A program made the translations under genes and the position numbers. Positions 1-8,795 of a DNA stretch of 64,000 nucleotides are shown here, piece by piece (within the stretch, counting starts at the first letter, position 1; every line of letters starts with the position of its first letter). Source of the DNA: Xanthocytophaga flava (GTDB taxonomy: Bacteria; Bacteroidota; Bacteroidia; Cytophagales; 172606-1). The stretch covers positions 1-64,000 of the forward strand of contig JASJOS010000017.1 in NCBI GenBank assembly GCA_030068525.1. The letters run 5' to 3'. The notes under the pieces are model-generated. The model was not told where the DNA came from. It did no database searches and was given only the letters and a program-made list of their open reading frames with translations.

Positions 1-76
1 GAAGCATTTTTACTACTTCACTTTTGAAATCGGCACTGTATTTACGCCGTTTACTTGTTGTTTTTTTGCCTTTCAT
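1..76 (-). CDS. IS3-family transposase OrfA, N-terminal fragment (truncated by window)
   Basis: Translation on the minus strand from the ATG at 76-74 gives about 25 residues: a basic start (KGKKTTSKRRKYS) followed by ADFKSEVVKM. This matches the opening of IS3-family OrfA proteins, whose N-terminal helix-turn-helix binds the IS ends. The rest of the protein lies beyond the left edge of the window, so it cannot be judged intact or broken. It starts about 50 bases inside the IS terminus at 127, as expected for OrfA. The identification rests on a short stretch but agrees with the adjoining terminal repeat. Confidence 0.7.
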   Translation of the reverse strand, partial: MKGKKTTSKRRKYSADFKSEVVKML

Positions 77-127
77 TTACTTGCTAAGTTAAGCAAGTTT
101 TGTGTCCCGATTTTTAGGACCACCTCA
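1..127 (-). mobile_element. End of an IS3-family insertion sequence, cut by the window edge
   Basis: The outer end of an IS element runs from outside the window to base 127. Read on the minus strand it begins TGAGGTGGTCCTAAAAATCG and is followed within about 50 bases by the start of a transposase reading frame. This arrangement, a terminal repeat beginning TGAGG and then OrfA, is typical of IS3-family elements in Bacteroidota. The other end and any target-site duplication lie outside the window. The element abuts base 128, where an RHS reading frame is interrupted, so it appears to have inserted into that gene. The exact boundary is inferred from where RHS coding begins. Confidence 0.75.
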
Positions 128-1083
128 ACAGACTTGTCCTTCAGTTTCAATACAATGTTAAGGAAAAACAGGAAGAGTTTGGCTTGAACTGGATGGATTA
201 TGGAGCAAGCATGTATGATGCACAAATTGGCAGATGGCATTCTACTGATCCTTTTGCTGCTGGATACTTTGACAAATCTCCATTTACATACGTATCTAAT
301 AATCCTCTTAATTCCATTGATCCTTGTGGAATGTGGATTGTTAATATCAATTCATCAACAGATAAAGATGGGAATACCACATATGCCTTACAGTTTATTG
401 CAGAGAAGGGTGATAATATAAAAACTTTAAGTAAGCAATTAAGTATATCTCAAAAAGCTCTAAATAAGTTGAGTGAACTTAAAGGTGTAGAAATAAAAGA
501 AGGAGATTCTTTTGGCCTAACAGGTTTAGAAATTGTTAATTATATTAATAGTGATATGAATTCTGTTAATAAATCTACATGGAATTGTGCTAATTTTGCA
601 GGAGGAGTATGTGGAACGAATATAGAGAAGAGACACAGTGGGATCATCCATTAGGGAATAATATAGAAAATTTTGCTGATGAACTAGCATCTGGGCATTC
701 TTCTATCTCTGAAGAGAAAACAAGTATTGGAAATGTTATTCATTTTAGGGTAATTGATTCTAAAATGAAAGAAAAATATACTCAGATATATATAGAATTT
801 AAGAAAAGCAGGTTATTCTGAAGCAGATATTGCTACTATTATTGCACAACCACAGGCTCAAGCCTTAATAAGTAACCTTGCCAAAAATCTTGCTACTGGA
901 GAAAGGCATTTTGTTGTCATCTTACTTAAAGATAAAAAAGGTGAGAAAGTTTAAAGTATAATACAAAAACCTGGCTAACAATCTTTTAGTTATAAAGTCG
1001 ATGATATAAAAAATGTAGGAGATGAAATTCCTTATGAACCAACACCAGTAGAAGGAACTATTTATCCATATTATAAAAGATAA
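128..1083 (+). pseudogene. RHS repeat-associated core and C-terminal toxin domain, disrupted
   Basis: The reading frame is open from the IS boundary and encodes the signature end of the RHS core (GLNWMDYGASMYDAQIGRW, then DP and NNPLNSIDP). RHS proteins are large secreted toxins with a conserved core and a variable C-terminal toxin. The tail begins with a LysM-like stretch (DNIKTLSKQLSISQKALNKL) and then WNCANFAGG, which could carry a catalytic Cys of an NlpC/P60- or papain-like fold (inference). Coding then jumps frame near 609-650 and again near 805 in an A-rich run. In the last frame it meets TAA at 952 and 973 before a natural stop at 1081. The IS removes everything upstream of 128. No RHS start exists in the window, so the gene is dead. 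The shifts could in principle be assembly errors, but two shifts plus two nonsense codons point to decay. Confidence 0.8.
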
Positions 1084-1090
1084 AGCTATC

Positions 1091-1561
1091 ATGTTCAATG
1101 TACTAAATATATACTGGCTAACTACCATAGTATACATATGCTTTTCAACATATTCTATTACTAATCATAAGGTTTCAAAAGATGTAATGGTCGTTGATTA
1201 TCAAGGAGATTATAAGGATATCATGAAGTTGTTATATTTATCAAAAGATTCTAGTGAATGGAAAGGTATTAAGATAAATTATGTACCTAAATTTCAAATT
1301 AGTTTCTCAGATAAAAATAACAAATTTCTTGCCTTTTATAATATAGAAAGTGATAGTTGTAGTGATAAGTTAGTCATTAATAATTATGATCCTTTTAGAA
1401 AGAAAGTTTCAGTTAGAAACCTTGATGAAAGACAGTATATAATTAAGAAAGAAGAAAATAGTAATATTTTTAAACTTATTATAAGTAATGCGCCCAATTG
1501 TAGAAAAGAGCATACACTAGAAAACATAATTGTGTTAATTACAGATCAACCTCTTTTTTAG
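1091..1561 (+). CDS. Hypothetical protein, candidate RHS immunity protein
   Basis: An intact 156-residue gene begins 8 bases after the stop of the RHS remnant on the same strand. This is the usual position of the immunity gene in polymorphic toxin loci. The first 20 or so residues are hydrophobic (YWLTTIVYICFSTYSI), suggesting a signal or membrane anchor. The rest is charged and soluble, with several Cys (residues near 105 and 145). I do not recognise a family. Base composition is as AT-rich as the RHS tail, which suggests both came together. The immunity role is inferred from position only. If correct, the cell keeps an antidote to a toxin it no longer makes. Confidence 0.6.
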   Translation: MFNVLNIYWLTTIVYICFSTYSITNHKVSKDVMVVDYQGDYKDIMKLLYLSKDSSEWKGIKINYVPKFQISFSDKNNKFLAFYNIESDSCSDKLVINNYDPFRKKVSVRNLDERQYIIKKEENSNIFKLIISNAPNCRKEHTLENIIVLITDQPLF

Positions 1562-1864
1562 TACAAACAAATGGAAATCAGAATATGCTTTTCCTTATAA
1601 GAACTTATATTGTTAACTTAAAGTGTAGATTTATTATCTTGATAAGAACAAGTTTGAAAATTAGCCTGTTCTAGACTTTAAGTGATAATTTTTCTTTAAA
1701 AGAGCAAACAGGGCCTGAGACTACTCAGACCCTGTGTTGTAGTATACATTCTTATTATATAATAAAATAAGATCTTCTGCATGCTCTAAGATTTAATTGC
1801 TATGCCACCAGATGCCATCTAGCCTTACATAGTATTGTAAATTTATATTGGGAAGTAATATGAC
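1562..1864. other. Intergenic region
   Basis: This AT-rich stretch lies between the convergent genes at 1091-1561 and 1865-2284. Apart from the hairpin at 1709-1734 no coding or repeat structure was seen. Confidence 0.5.
1709..1734. terminator. Hairpin terminator between convergent genes
   Basis: An 11-bp stem (CAGGGCCTGAG with CTCAGACCCTG, one mismatch) closes a 4-base loop. It lies between convergent genes. A run of T and A follows on both sides, so it could serve either strand. Confidence 0.55.
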
Positions 1865-2284
1865 TTACACCCCATACACCGTAAGCACCAACCTCCTCGA
1901 TGTTGCCTCATCTCGATGCTCGCATAAGTAAATCCCCTGCCATGTCCCGAGATTTAACCGCCCATCCGTGATAGGGATAGAGACCGAGCTACCTAACATA
2001 GATGCCTTGATATGTGCTGGCATATCGTCTGGGCCTTCGTAGTCGTGCTGGTAAGGTGCATCTTCCGGAACTGCTCGGTTAAAGTGCGATTCAAAGTCTG
2101 ATCGTACAGTAGAATCTGCGTTTTCGTTGATGGTAAGGCTGGCAGAGGTGTGCTGGATAAATACATGCAGCAGCCCTGTCCGGATCTGCTGTAGTTCGGT
2201 AAGTTCGCGAACTACTATATTGGTAATCAAATGAAAGCCTCTTTTGTATACAGGGAGTTTTATTGTTTTCTGGAACCAATGCAT
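1865..2284 (-). CDS. YjbQ family protein (UPF0047), secondary thiamine-phosphate synthase-like
   Basis: The 139-residue length and motifs match the YjbQ/UPF0047 family: HTSASLTINENAD near residue 46, then DMPAHIKASMLG and the C-terminal LGTWQGIYLCEHRD. These proteins form small trimers and some have weak thiamine-phosphate synthase activity. The physiological role is unclear. The His residues and the GTWQGIYL segment line the conserved pocket. The gene is monocistronic and converges on the RHS region. The start at 2284 fits the family N-terminus. No signal peptide is present, so it is cytoplasmic. Confidence 0.9.
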   Translation of the reverse strand: MHWFQKTIKLPVYKRGFHLITNIVVRELTELQQIRTGLLHVFIQHTSASLTINENADSTVRSDFESHFNRAVPEDAPYQHDYEGPDDMPAHIKASMLGSSVSIPITDGRLNLGTWQGIYLCEHRDEATSRRLVLTVYGV

Positions 2285-2319
2285 GATGCTGTTTTCTGGA
2301 TTAATGTATTCGCAAACTT

Positions 2320-2367
2320 TTAGAGGTGGTCTACACTGTTTTATAAATATGTTAAACCATCTCTAAA
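2320..2367. repeat. Small imperfect palindrome with AGAGGT-type ends
   Basis: AGAGGTGGTCTACAC on one side is mirrored imperfectly by TGTTAAACCATCTCT on the other. The ends resemble those of the larger element at 13742-13984 (AGAGGTAGTCTAAAA and its inverse). It may be a relic of a related element, upstream of yjbQ and downstream of the fucosidase gene. Confidence 0.35.
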
Positions 2368-2399
2368 AGATAAAAAATAATTCCTGTACAAAGCTTTGA

Positions 2400-3830
2400 C
2401 TATTTTACCGCATTTTCCAATTTAAATGTCCAGGCATAGTTACAGGGAACCGTTGCCGGTGATACAACCGGAGGGGTAAGCATCAGTTTATTATTTTGGA
2501 AAGCTGCCTTTACCGGACCTGTGTATCCCAACATTGTAATTTTGGAAGGCAGCGCAACCCCTTCCAGTTCGATACCGTTTTCAGGCCATTTGGTACAGAT
2601 CACATACACATCCTTGCCTTTTGCTGTAAAGAATACATCCGGGATCTTTTTGGCAGGAGCAGCCTTCCACATACGGGTGCCATAGATAGCGTCTCCATTC
2701 ACTTTCAGCCACTGGCCCATCTCTTTGAGTCGTTGTTGCATAATTACCGGAATACGGCCATCAGCAGTAGGGCCAATGTTCAGCAGCAGATTGCCACCAC
2801 GAGATACCTTGTCGATCAGTATATGTACCAGTTGTTCCGCTGATGAATAGTCTTCCAGGTTTTCATTGCGGTTATAGCCAAACGAACTCCCAATACCCCG
2901 GCATTCTTCCCAGTAACGAGGTAGAGATCCTTCTGTTTGTGCCTTCTCATGTACCAGATCATATTCCGTTGTATAAATGCCTCCATGTTTGCTTCGGGTT
3001 TCCTTGCCCCAACGATCATTAACCACTACATCGTTTTTTACAGGTGAGTCGTTGTATAACCATGCTAGAAACTCCGTGCTTTTCCAGGTTTCACTGGGAT
3101 GGTCCCATTCCCCATCGGTCCATACAATATCCGGATTATAACGGGTTACTAGGTCTTTCAACTGAGGGAGCATGTGTTCATCTACATACCGATTCACATC
3201 TGCCTTATAAAGAGGATTAAACCATTCATACAATGAGTAATAATAACCCATTCGCAGTCCTTTGCTTTTTACGGATTTGATCAGATCTCCTGCCAGATCG
3301 CGGTGAGGGCCTACATCCACTGCATTCCAGTTCCATGCCTGCGCACTAGGCCATAGGGTAAAACCTTCATGGTGTTTGGAGGTAAGCACCACATACTTGG
3401 CTCCTGCATCCTGAATCACACTAGCCCAGTCATCAGGTTTGAAAAATTCAGCTTTGAAGTCTTTAACAAAATCCTGATACTGGAAATCTTTGCCATAGGT
3501 ACTGGTGTGGTACTTTACAAACAATGGATTCACTTTCGAGTTGGGATCAGTAAGCCGGTACCAGTACCATTCGGAATAACAGTCATAAATGCTGGCTCCA
3601 TCTTTCGGAGTGGGTCCCCAGGATGGAACCGAAAACAATCCCCAGTGAATAAAAATCCCAAACTTAGCATCTTCAAACCAGGTAGGAATAGGCCGACTGT
3701 CTATCGAAGCCCAGTTAGCCTGGTATTTTCCGGTAGAAGTCGTTTGAGTAGTTTTGCTCTTCTTTTGCGCCTGGCTGGAAAAAGGAACTGCACAAAGAAG
3801 GATAAAAAGGAAGAGAAGTAATTTTTTCAT
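2400..3830 (-). CDS. Alpha-L-fucosidase, glycoside hydrolase family 29
   Basis: This 476-residue secreted enzyme removes terminal alpha-L-fucose from glycans by a retaining mechanism. Residues 1-21 form a signal peptide ending SSQAQ. The GH29 catalytic barrel begins WFEDAKFGIFIHWG at residue 51 and includes KYVVLTSKHHEGF near 145-157. Asp239 in IVWTDGEWD is the expected nucleophile. A short beta domain follows after residue 370. Length and motif order are typical of Bacteroidota GH29 enzymes. The acid/base residue is less conserved in this family and was not assigned. No SusCD pair adjoins, so it is not part of a classic polysaccharide utilisation locus here. It probably acts in the periplasm or at the cell surface. 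Confidence 0.93.
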   Translation of the reverse strand: MKKLLLFLFILLCAVPFSSQAQKKSKTTQTTSTGKYQANWASIDSRPIPTWFEDAKFGIFIHWGLFSVPSWGPTPKDGASIYDCYSEWYWYRLTDPNSKVNPLFVKYHTSTYGKDFQYQDFVKDFKAEFFKPDDWASVIQDAGAKYVVLTSKHHEGFTLWPSAQAWNWNAVDVGPHRDLAGDLIKSVKSKGLRMGYYYSLYEWFNPLYKADVNRYVDEHMLPQLKDLVTRYNPDIVWTDGEWDHPSETWKSTEFLAWLYNDSPVKNDVVVNDRWGKETRSKHGGIYTTEYDLVHEKAQTEGSLPRYWEECRGIGSSFGYNRNENLEDYSSAEQLVHILIDKVSRGGNLLLNIGPTADGRIPVIMQQRLKEMGQWLKVNGDAIYGTRMWKAAPAKKIPDVFFTAKGKDVYVICTKWPENGIELEGVALPSKITMLGYTGPVKAAFQNNKLMLTPPVVSPATVPCNYAWTFKLENAVK

Positions 3831-3897
3831 GACTTTGACTGGTTATTATGGAATGTCAGTGGCTAAAATACTCTTTTTTCAGTGAAAGTGAGCACCT

Positions 3898-4166
3898 ACT
3901 GGTTCGAACGTCCGTTCGGACCTAATTTGAACGCAGAATCCGTTCAATGTTGTCAACTTAAGCAAGTTTCTCTATTCATTCTTATTTATTTTATTGTCCT
4001 TCTGAAAGAAACTCGTGACAAATAGAGCTGCGTTCGGTTTCTGAAAAACATACTCCAGTGGGAAAGGCCGCCGGTCTTGCCACGAGGTCCTTTCAGGAGG
4101 ACAAAATGGGGTGTGTTCTGAGTGGTTGCCTTAAGCTGACTGTTTTGAACGGACGTTCGAACTAGT
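3898..4166. repeat. Composite inverted-repeat element containing repeat family A
   Basis: A 269-bp element is bounded by 20-bp inverted ends (ACTGGTTCGAACGTCCGTTC at the left, mirrored at 4147-4166 with one mismatch). Inside each end lies a second inverted motif of the form TGTCAACTTAAG (3950-3961, and its mirror CTTAAGCTGAC near 4131-4141). In the centre is the family A core. There is no coding capacity. The nested symmetry suggests a non-autonomous mobile element. The same ends recur at 24812-24836 and 32268-32292. A matching autonomous transposase was not found in the window. Confidence 0.7.
3996..4103. repeat. Repeat family A core, copy 1
   Basis: This core of about 108 bp has inverted ends: TGTCCTTCTGAAAGAA with CTCGTGACAA on the left, and TTGCCACGAG with a mirror ending AGGAGGACA on the right. 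The centre is asymmetric, with ATAGAGC near the left arm and GCCGCCGGTC near the right arm, so an orientation can be assigned. Transcribed, it would form a long hairpin. Confidence 0.75.
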
Positions 4167-4284
4167 AGCTACGTTCTACTAACTTACATCCTTACTTACC
4201 AACCTTTTCCTCAAAACGATTGTTTTTTCCATCAATAGCTAGTAATATTTCCGCAGATTCATTTACTCAACCCCTCTGTCTGCT

Positions 4285-5892
4285 ATGTATTTACTTTTTC
4301 CTGGCCGTCACCAATTACTCACCAACTTTCAGTTTAATTATCTATACAGAATTATTCAGGCAGGACTGTCTCAGGAAACGGATGCCAATGGGCAGCTTCT
4401 GGGAAACGACTTTGGACCTGTCGATGCCATCATCTTTGCGGTAACCTCTGCCAATCACAGCCACACCCGACGCAATCCATTGCCTTTTCATTTGCGGGTA
4501 TTGCAACTGGAAGATTTCTCAGATGATTTACCTGTGCCTGCCTATATGTATGGAATAGACGAAGTAGGCGTATTGGAAAACTTTGCAGATTATACCATCA
4601 AACGGATCAGGCATGAAAGCGATGGGATGTTTGATTTCACGCCACAGAATACAGTAGTAGTATGTTCAACACCTGTGATGAATATGTATGAGAAACTAGG
4701 TTTCAGGGTATTGCCTGCTGAGTTGCTGGATCGCAAAACCCAGCAGTTTGTAACAGGATTACCCTGGGACCTAGTAGAGTACATTGCAAAGACTGGGGAT
4801 GCGTGGCTGACAGATCGGTATGTATTGGAGCACATGCATCCGGCATCGTATTCACTTTGGAAAAAATATAGGCTGGGGGAGAAGGTTCAGATGTTGTTTC
4901 GGGATCGGATCATCAGTGATGATGGCGATATTACCACTACTCGTGACTATAACAGCTATGTACGGCAGATGGATGACATTGCAGAATTGAAGTTCAAAGA
5001 GACTGCACCCTATATCCGGCCTGGCCGAATTGGGGATATAGGGTGTGCGGTAGGTTCGTGGATACGACTGGCTTGCCAGCAGGACCTGCTGCATGAATCC
5101 GATTTTTATGGTATTGAAGTGGCCCGTCATCTGTTTGATATCTGCCAGCAACGAAAGCACAATGGAGAGTTTGGCAACCCGTTCGTATTTTTTGCCCAGA
5201 AAAATGCTGTTACAGGATTGGTCTATGAGAAGAACTCCATGCATACTATCAATACGTCATCACTTACACATGAAATCGAATCCTATGGCAGTAGAGAAGA
5301 CCTGCTTACGTTTATCCGAAACCGCTATGAAGAACTGGCTACTGGCGGTATCTGGATCAATCGGGATGTAGTAGGTCCTGACAATCCGGATGAGGAAGTG
5401 GTTCTTGTCCTTACCAAAGAAGATGGACGAAACGATGACTGGGAGAAAGAAATTACAAACCGGGATGAGTTATCGGCTTATCTGCAGGGCTTGTCTACCT
5501 ATGCCCGGTTTTTACGTTTTGCCAGAGACTTCCGTCATAAGGAGAATGAAGCCTTACACTATGAACTTTTGTCGACTGAAGAGCATAAAAGCAATCTGCA
5601 GTTGTCTCTCCGTAATGCTATGGAGTTTTTGCTCAAGAAAGATTATACCGACAACTGGCAGAGTGAGATGCATGAAAAGTTTTGTTTCTGGACCTATGCT
5701 GATTGGGAAAATGAAATGAGTAAAGCAGGCTTTTCCATTCTTCCTCAATCTCATGCTTACCAAAATGATTGGATTGTGAAAAACAGATTTACAGGCAAGG
5801 CAGAACTATTCTGCAAAACTACTGATGGGTTAAAACCTTTGGATTTTCCAGTTACCCATATGTTGTTTTTGGCCGAGAAACGGATTTTGTAA
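4285..5892 (+). CDS. NadM-like nucleotidyltransferase domain fused to SAM-dependent methyltransferase
   Basis: The 535-residue protein has two parts. Residues 1-150 resemble an NMN-adenylyltransferase-type fold: PGRHQLLTNFQ at 6-16 sits where GRFQPxHxGH is expected, and TSANHSHTRRNPLPFHLR at 54-71 matches the S-HT-NPF-R motif of NadM enzymes. The second His of the first motif is replaced, so activity is uncertain. Residues 247-259 (GRIGDIGCAVGSW) are a class I methyltransferase SAM-binding motif I, within a domain running to about 450. Known NadM enzymes make NAD from NMN and ATP. Whether this one does is unknown, as is the methylation target. The ATG at 4285 fits the start of the nucleotidyltransferase fold. 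It stands alone, flanked on both sides by repeat family A copies. No signal peptide is present. Confidence 0.75.
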   Translation: MYLLFPGRHQLLTNFQFNYLYRIIQAGLSQETDANGQLLGNDFGPVDAIIFAVTSANHSHTRRNPLPFHLRVLQLEDFSDDLPVPAYMYGIDEVGVLENFADYTIKRIRHESDGMFDFTPQNTVVVCSTPVMNMYEKLGFRVLPAELLDRKTQQFVTGLPWDLVEYIAKTGDAWLTDRYVLEHMHPASYSLWKKYRLGEKVQMLFRDRIISDDGDITTTRDYNSYVRQMDDIAELKFKETAPYIRPGRIGDIGCAVGSWIRLACQQDLLHESDFYGIEVARHLFDICQQRKHNGEFGNPFVFFAQKNAVTGLVYEKNSMHTINTSSLTHEIESYGSREDLLTFIRNRYEELATGGIWINRDVVGPDNPDEEVVLVLTKEDGRNDDWEKEITNRDELSAYLQGLSTYARFLRFARDFRHKENEALHYELLSTEEHKSNLQLSLRNAMEFLLKKDYTDNWQSEMHEKFCFWTYADWENEMSKAGFSILPQSHAYQNDWIVKNRFTGKAELFCKTTDGLKPLDFPVTHMLFLAEKRIL

Positions 5893-6250
5893 TTACACTT
5901 TGTTATCCTCAAGAAAGGAATTCTTATTCTTCATTGTTCTTCTGAATGGAACATTCCTTTTTTGCTCCTGTGAAAAGCACCTTCTTTTTTGTCTTTCTGA
6001 AAGAATCTTTCCTCTCAGTCGATTCCTCCCCTTTTGTCCTCCTGTAAGGAACTCGTGGCAAGACCGGCGGCCTTTCCCATTAGAATGTGTTTTTCTTTCA
6101 GAAAACAAACGCAGCTCTATTTGTCACAAGATTCTTTCAGAAGGACAATAAAATAAATAAGAAAAAGACTTTTCATGAGGAAAAAGGGAATAGACCTTGC
6201 AGCAAGATAGAAAGAAAATAAATAATTCCTTCAGGAGGATAAAAAGGGGA
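5893..6250. repeat. Array of degenerate family A half-units
   Basis: At least five degraded copies of the unit TTGTCCTYCTGAAAGAA follow one another downstream of the methyltransferase gene (near 5907, 5930, 5960, 5990 and 6033), spaced about 25-45 bases. An inverted unit (TTCCTTCAGGAGGATAAAA) lies near 6226. The last forward unit opens a full family A core. The series looks like repeated local duplication of one arm of the element. Open frames crossing it are by-products of the repeat. Confidence 0.55.
6035..6147. repeat. Repeat family A core, copy 2 (inverted relative to copy 1)
   Basis: The core begins TGTCCTCCTGTAAGGAACTC and ends with the mirrored arm TCTTTCAGAAGGACA. The order of the central blocks (GACCGGCGGCC left, GCTCTATTTGTCAC right) is the reverse complement of that in copy 1, so this copy lies in the opposite orientation. 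Confidence 0.75.
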
Positions 6251-6311
6251 GATGCTACTTTCTGGAAGAGAGGAATCTGATAGAATAAAACAAGAGGTAC
6301 TCTATAAACAC

Positions 6312-6346
6312 CAGAGCCTACACTTTTTGAAAAAGCGTAGGCTCTG
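6312..6346 (-). terminator. Terminator of mqo
   Basis: A 10-bp stem (CAGAGCCTAC with GTAGGCTCTG) with an A/T-rich loop lies 32 bases past the mqo stop on the minus strand. Confidence 0.65.
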
Positions 6347-6377
6347 ATTTAATTGAAATATATTCTATATATCTTAT

Positions 6378-7895
6378 TTAGCTAATTACAGTTTCAGGAT
6401 TATTCAAATCCAGTACTTCACTGGTTTGAGCCCGAATGCTTTCAGCAAGTTCTTCATCTTTTGCCAGTGAAAGGCCATACGATGGAATCATTTGTTTCAG
6501 CTTAGTCTGCCATTCTTCGCTCATGATCTGTTGTTTGAAGCAACGTTGAAGCATCGTAAGCATGATAGATACCGTAGTAGAGGCTCCTGGGGAGGCTCCC
6601 AGCAGTGCAGCAAGACTTCCGTCAGCGGCACTTACCATTTCAGTTCCGAATTCCAGTACGCCACCTTTCTTTTCATCTTTCTTAATTACCTGTACACGTT
6701 GTCCGGCAATTTCCAGTTCCCAATCTTCCATTTTGGCTTCAGGGAAGTATTCTTTCAGTGCTTCCAGACGATCTTCCGGCGACTGACGTACCTGATCAAT
6801 CAAATACTTGGTAAGAGGAATATTATGAATTCCGGCAGCCAGCATTGGACGGATGTTATTGATCCGGATAGAACGTGGCAGATCAAAGTATGAACCGTTT
6901 TTCAGGAACTTGGTTGAGAAACCTGCATAGGGTCCAAACAACAAGGCCTGTTTGCCATCAATCATACGGGTATCCAGGTGAGGAACGGACATAGGAGGTG
7001 AACCTACGGCTGCTTTCCCATATACTTTGGCATGATGTTTCTTAATAATCTCCGGATTGGTACATTTAAGCCACTGTCCACTCACAGGGAAACCTCCGAA
7101 TCCTTTTCCTTCCGGAATATCTGATTTTTCCAGAAGATGTAATGTACCACCTCCTGCACCAATGAATACAAACTTAGTCTTTAACGTTCTCTTCTGACCA
7201 GTACCCAGGTCTTTTACCTTCACTTTCCAACTTCCATCACTATCACGATCCAGGTCTTTTACATCATGGTTGAAGTGCATGTTTACTCCGTCCATCTTTT
7301 GCAACTGCTCAAACATACAACGTGTCAGAGCTCCGAAGTTTACATCTGTACCAATCTCCATCCGGGTAGCTGCCACTTTTTGTGAGCGGTCACGACCTTC
7401 CATGGCTAATGGAATCCATTCCTCGATTAGCTGAGGATCTTCAGTATATTCCATTCCCTTAAACAGGTGATTGGTTTGTAGTGCGTCGTAGCGTTTTTTG
7501 AGGTAATTAACGTTATCCTGGCCCCATACAAAGCTCATATGTGGGATAGTGCGTATAAATTCAGGTGCAGAACGAAGGAAGTTTTTTTCAACCAGATAGG
7601 CCCAGAACTGCTTGGATACTTCAAAAGACTCAGCAATCTTAATTGCTTTTATGATCTCAACAGATCCATCCGGAAGTTCTGGTGTATAATTTAATTCGCA
7701 AAACGCAGAATGTCCTGTCCCTGCATTGTTCCATGCATCGGAACTTTCTGCCGCCGCCACATCCAACCTCTCAAATATCTCAATGGTTAAATTAGGTTGT
7801 AACTCTTTAAGCAATACGCCTAGTGTGGCACTCATAATCCCGGCGCCGATCAATACAACGTCAGGTGATTTTTCTGAAGAACGACTCTTTTTCAT
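6378..7895 (-). CDS. mqo: Malate:quinone oxidoreductase
   Basis: Mqo oxidises malate to oxaloacetate at the inner face of the cytoplasmic membrane and passes electrons to the quinone pool, a step of the TCA cycle independent of NAD. The 505-residue length is normal. An FAD-binding Rossmann motif, [15 protein letters not shown], is at residues 12-27, followed by the family signature [19 protein letters not shown] near 55-73. Later conserved blocks include [13 protein letters not shown] and the C-terminal [16 protein letters not shown]. The protein is a peripheral membrane flavoprotein without a signal peptide. The gene is monocistronic, with a strong terminator and a candidate minus-10-like box upstream (7937-7944). 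Confidence 0.96.
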   Translation of the reverse strand: MKKSRSSEKSPDVVLIGAGIMSATLGVLLKELQPNLTIEIFERLDVAAAESSDAWNNAGTGHSAFCELNYTPELPDGSVEIIKAIKIAESFEVSKQFWAYLVEKNFLRSAPEFIRTIPHMSFVWGQDNVNYLKKRYDALQTNHLFKGMEYTEDPQLIEEWIPLAMEGRDRSQKVAATRMEIGTDVNFGALTRCMFEQLQKMDGVNMHFNHDVKDLDRDSDGSWKVKVKDLGTGQKRTLKTKFVFIGAGGGTLHLLEKSDIPEGKGFGGFPVSGQWLKCTNPEIIKKHHAKVYGKAAVGSPPMSVPHLDTRMIDGKQALLFGPYAGFSTKFLKNGSYFDLPRSIRINNIRPMLAAGIHNIPLTKYLIDQVRQSPEDRLEALKEYFPEAKMEDWELEIAGQRVQVIKKDEKKGGVLEFGTEMVSAADGSLAALLGASPGASTTVSIMLTMLQRCFKQQIMSEEWQTKLKQMIPSYGLSLAKDEELAESIRAQTSEVLDLNNPETVIS

Positions 7896-8795
7896 AACCT
7901 CATTACGTAGAAAATGTATGGTCCTTGATAACGTAGCAAAAATAAGAACTATAAATTGTATTTTATTGTATTATTCCGTTGTAATAAATAAATTATCCTA
8001 TTTGATTATCTCTGATATCCTATTTCGCCGCACTAGGATTAATCTAATAGACAGAAGGTTGTATCAAACAAATAGAAATCATTTATATCATAGCTTAGTT
8101 ATGTCTGGACTTATTAGGTAACCACCAGAAAGATAAGTATTCTTTACTAAGAATGGTTCCTTTTTAAGCCTATAAATGTTTTGTTATTATCTCCGCCTAT
8201 TTTATGCTTAATCTGCATACATACTTACATCAAAAAAGTACAAAGTGGGCCTGCCAGTAGTAACGTGAGTGAATTATTATTTTCCAGAGATAGGGTAGTT
8301 AGGGGCCTATACGTAAGAATTACTAATCGAATAGTTGAATTAAATAATGTATCTGTTTAAAAGTCAGAGAGATATATTTCTATTGATACTATGGTAATTA
8401 CTTGTTTTTAGGAGATTTCTATTGGGTGTGTCAGTTGAAAATTTTGTGAAATTTCTGCTTTGTAAAATTAAGTTGTTGTCTTTTCTTGGTTTTGTGAGTT
8501 AATATGTTGGTGATTGTTCTATTTATCAATATTGCATTAGGGTTTGTTAATTTTAGTGTCACAACTTTTCTGAATTGAAACTTACTTTTGATAAAGCTAT
8601 ATGAAATTATACAAGAGTACGAATCACTGAAATGTGAAATTTATAGCGAATCACAGGGCTTGAGAAAACCAGAACCTTTTGAGAAAGGCAACAAGAATAA
8701 ACCATGTCTTGATTATCAGTGAAATGTCAGGAGTTTTGATTTCATCTCTCAGCATTTTTGTAATGACTCTAACAACCACTTATCAATCCTAATCA
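7896..8795. other. 900-bp intergenic region between divergent genes
   Basis: This region separates the divergent mqo and dipeptidyl-peptidase genes. A Bacteroidota-type minus-7 box (TATTTTTG on the minus strand, 7937-7944) lies about 42 bases upstream of mqo, but no good minus-33 box was found. No convincing ORF, repeat copy or RNA gene was recognised in the remainder, which is AT-rich. Confidence 0.4.

Noticed and set aside
4220-4444. Alternative frame overlapping the start of the nucleotidyltransferase-methyltransferase gene
   Set aside because: It ends inside the real gene, whose domain motifs begin directly after the ATG at 4285.
5893-6151. Open frames on both strands after the methyltransferase gene
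   Set aside because: They lie entirely in family A repeat units, have low-complexity Phe/Ser/Leu-rich products and no start context.
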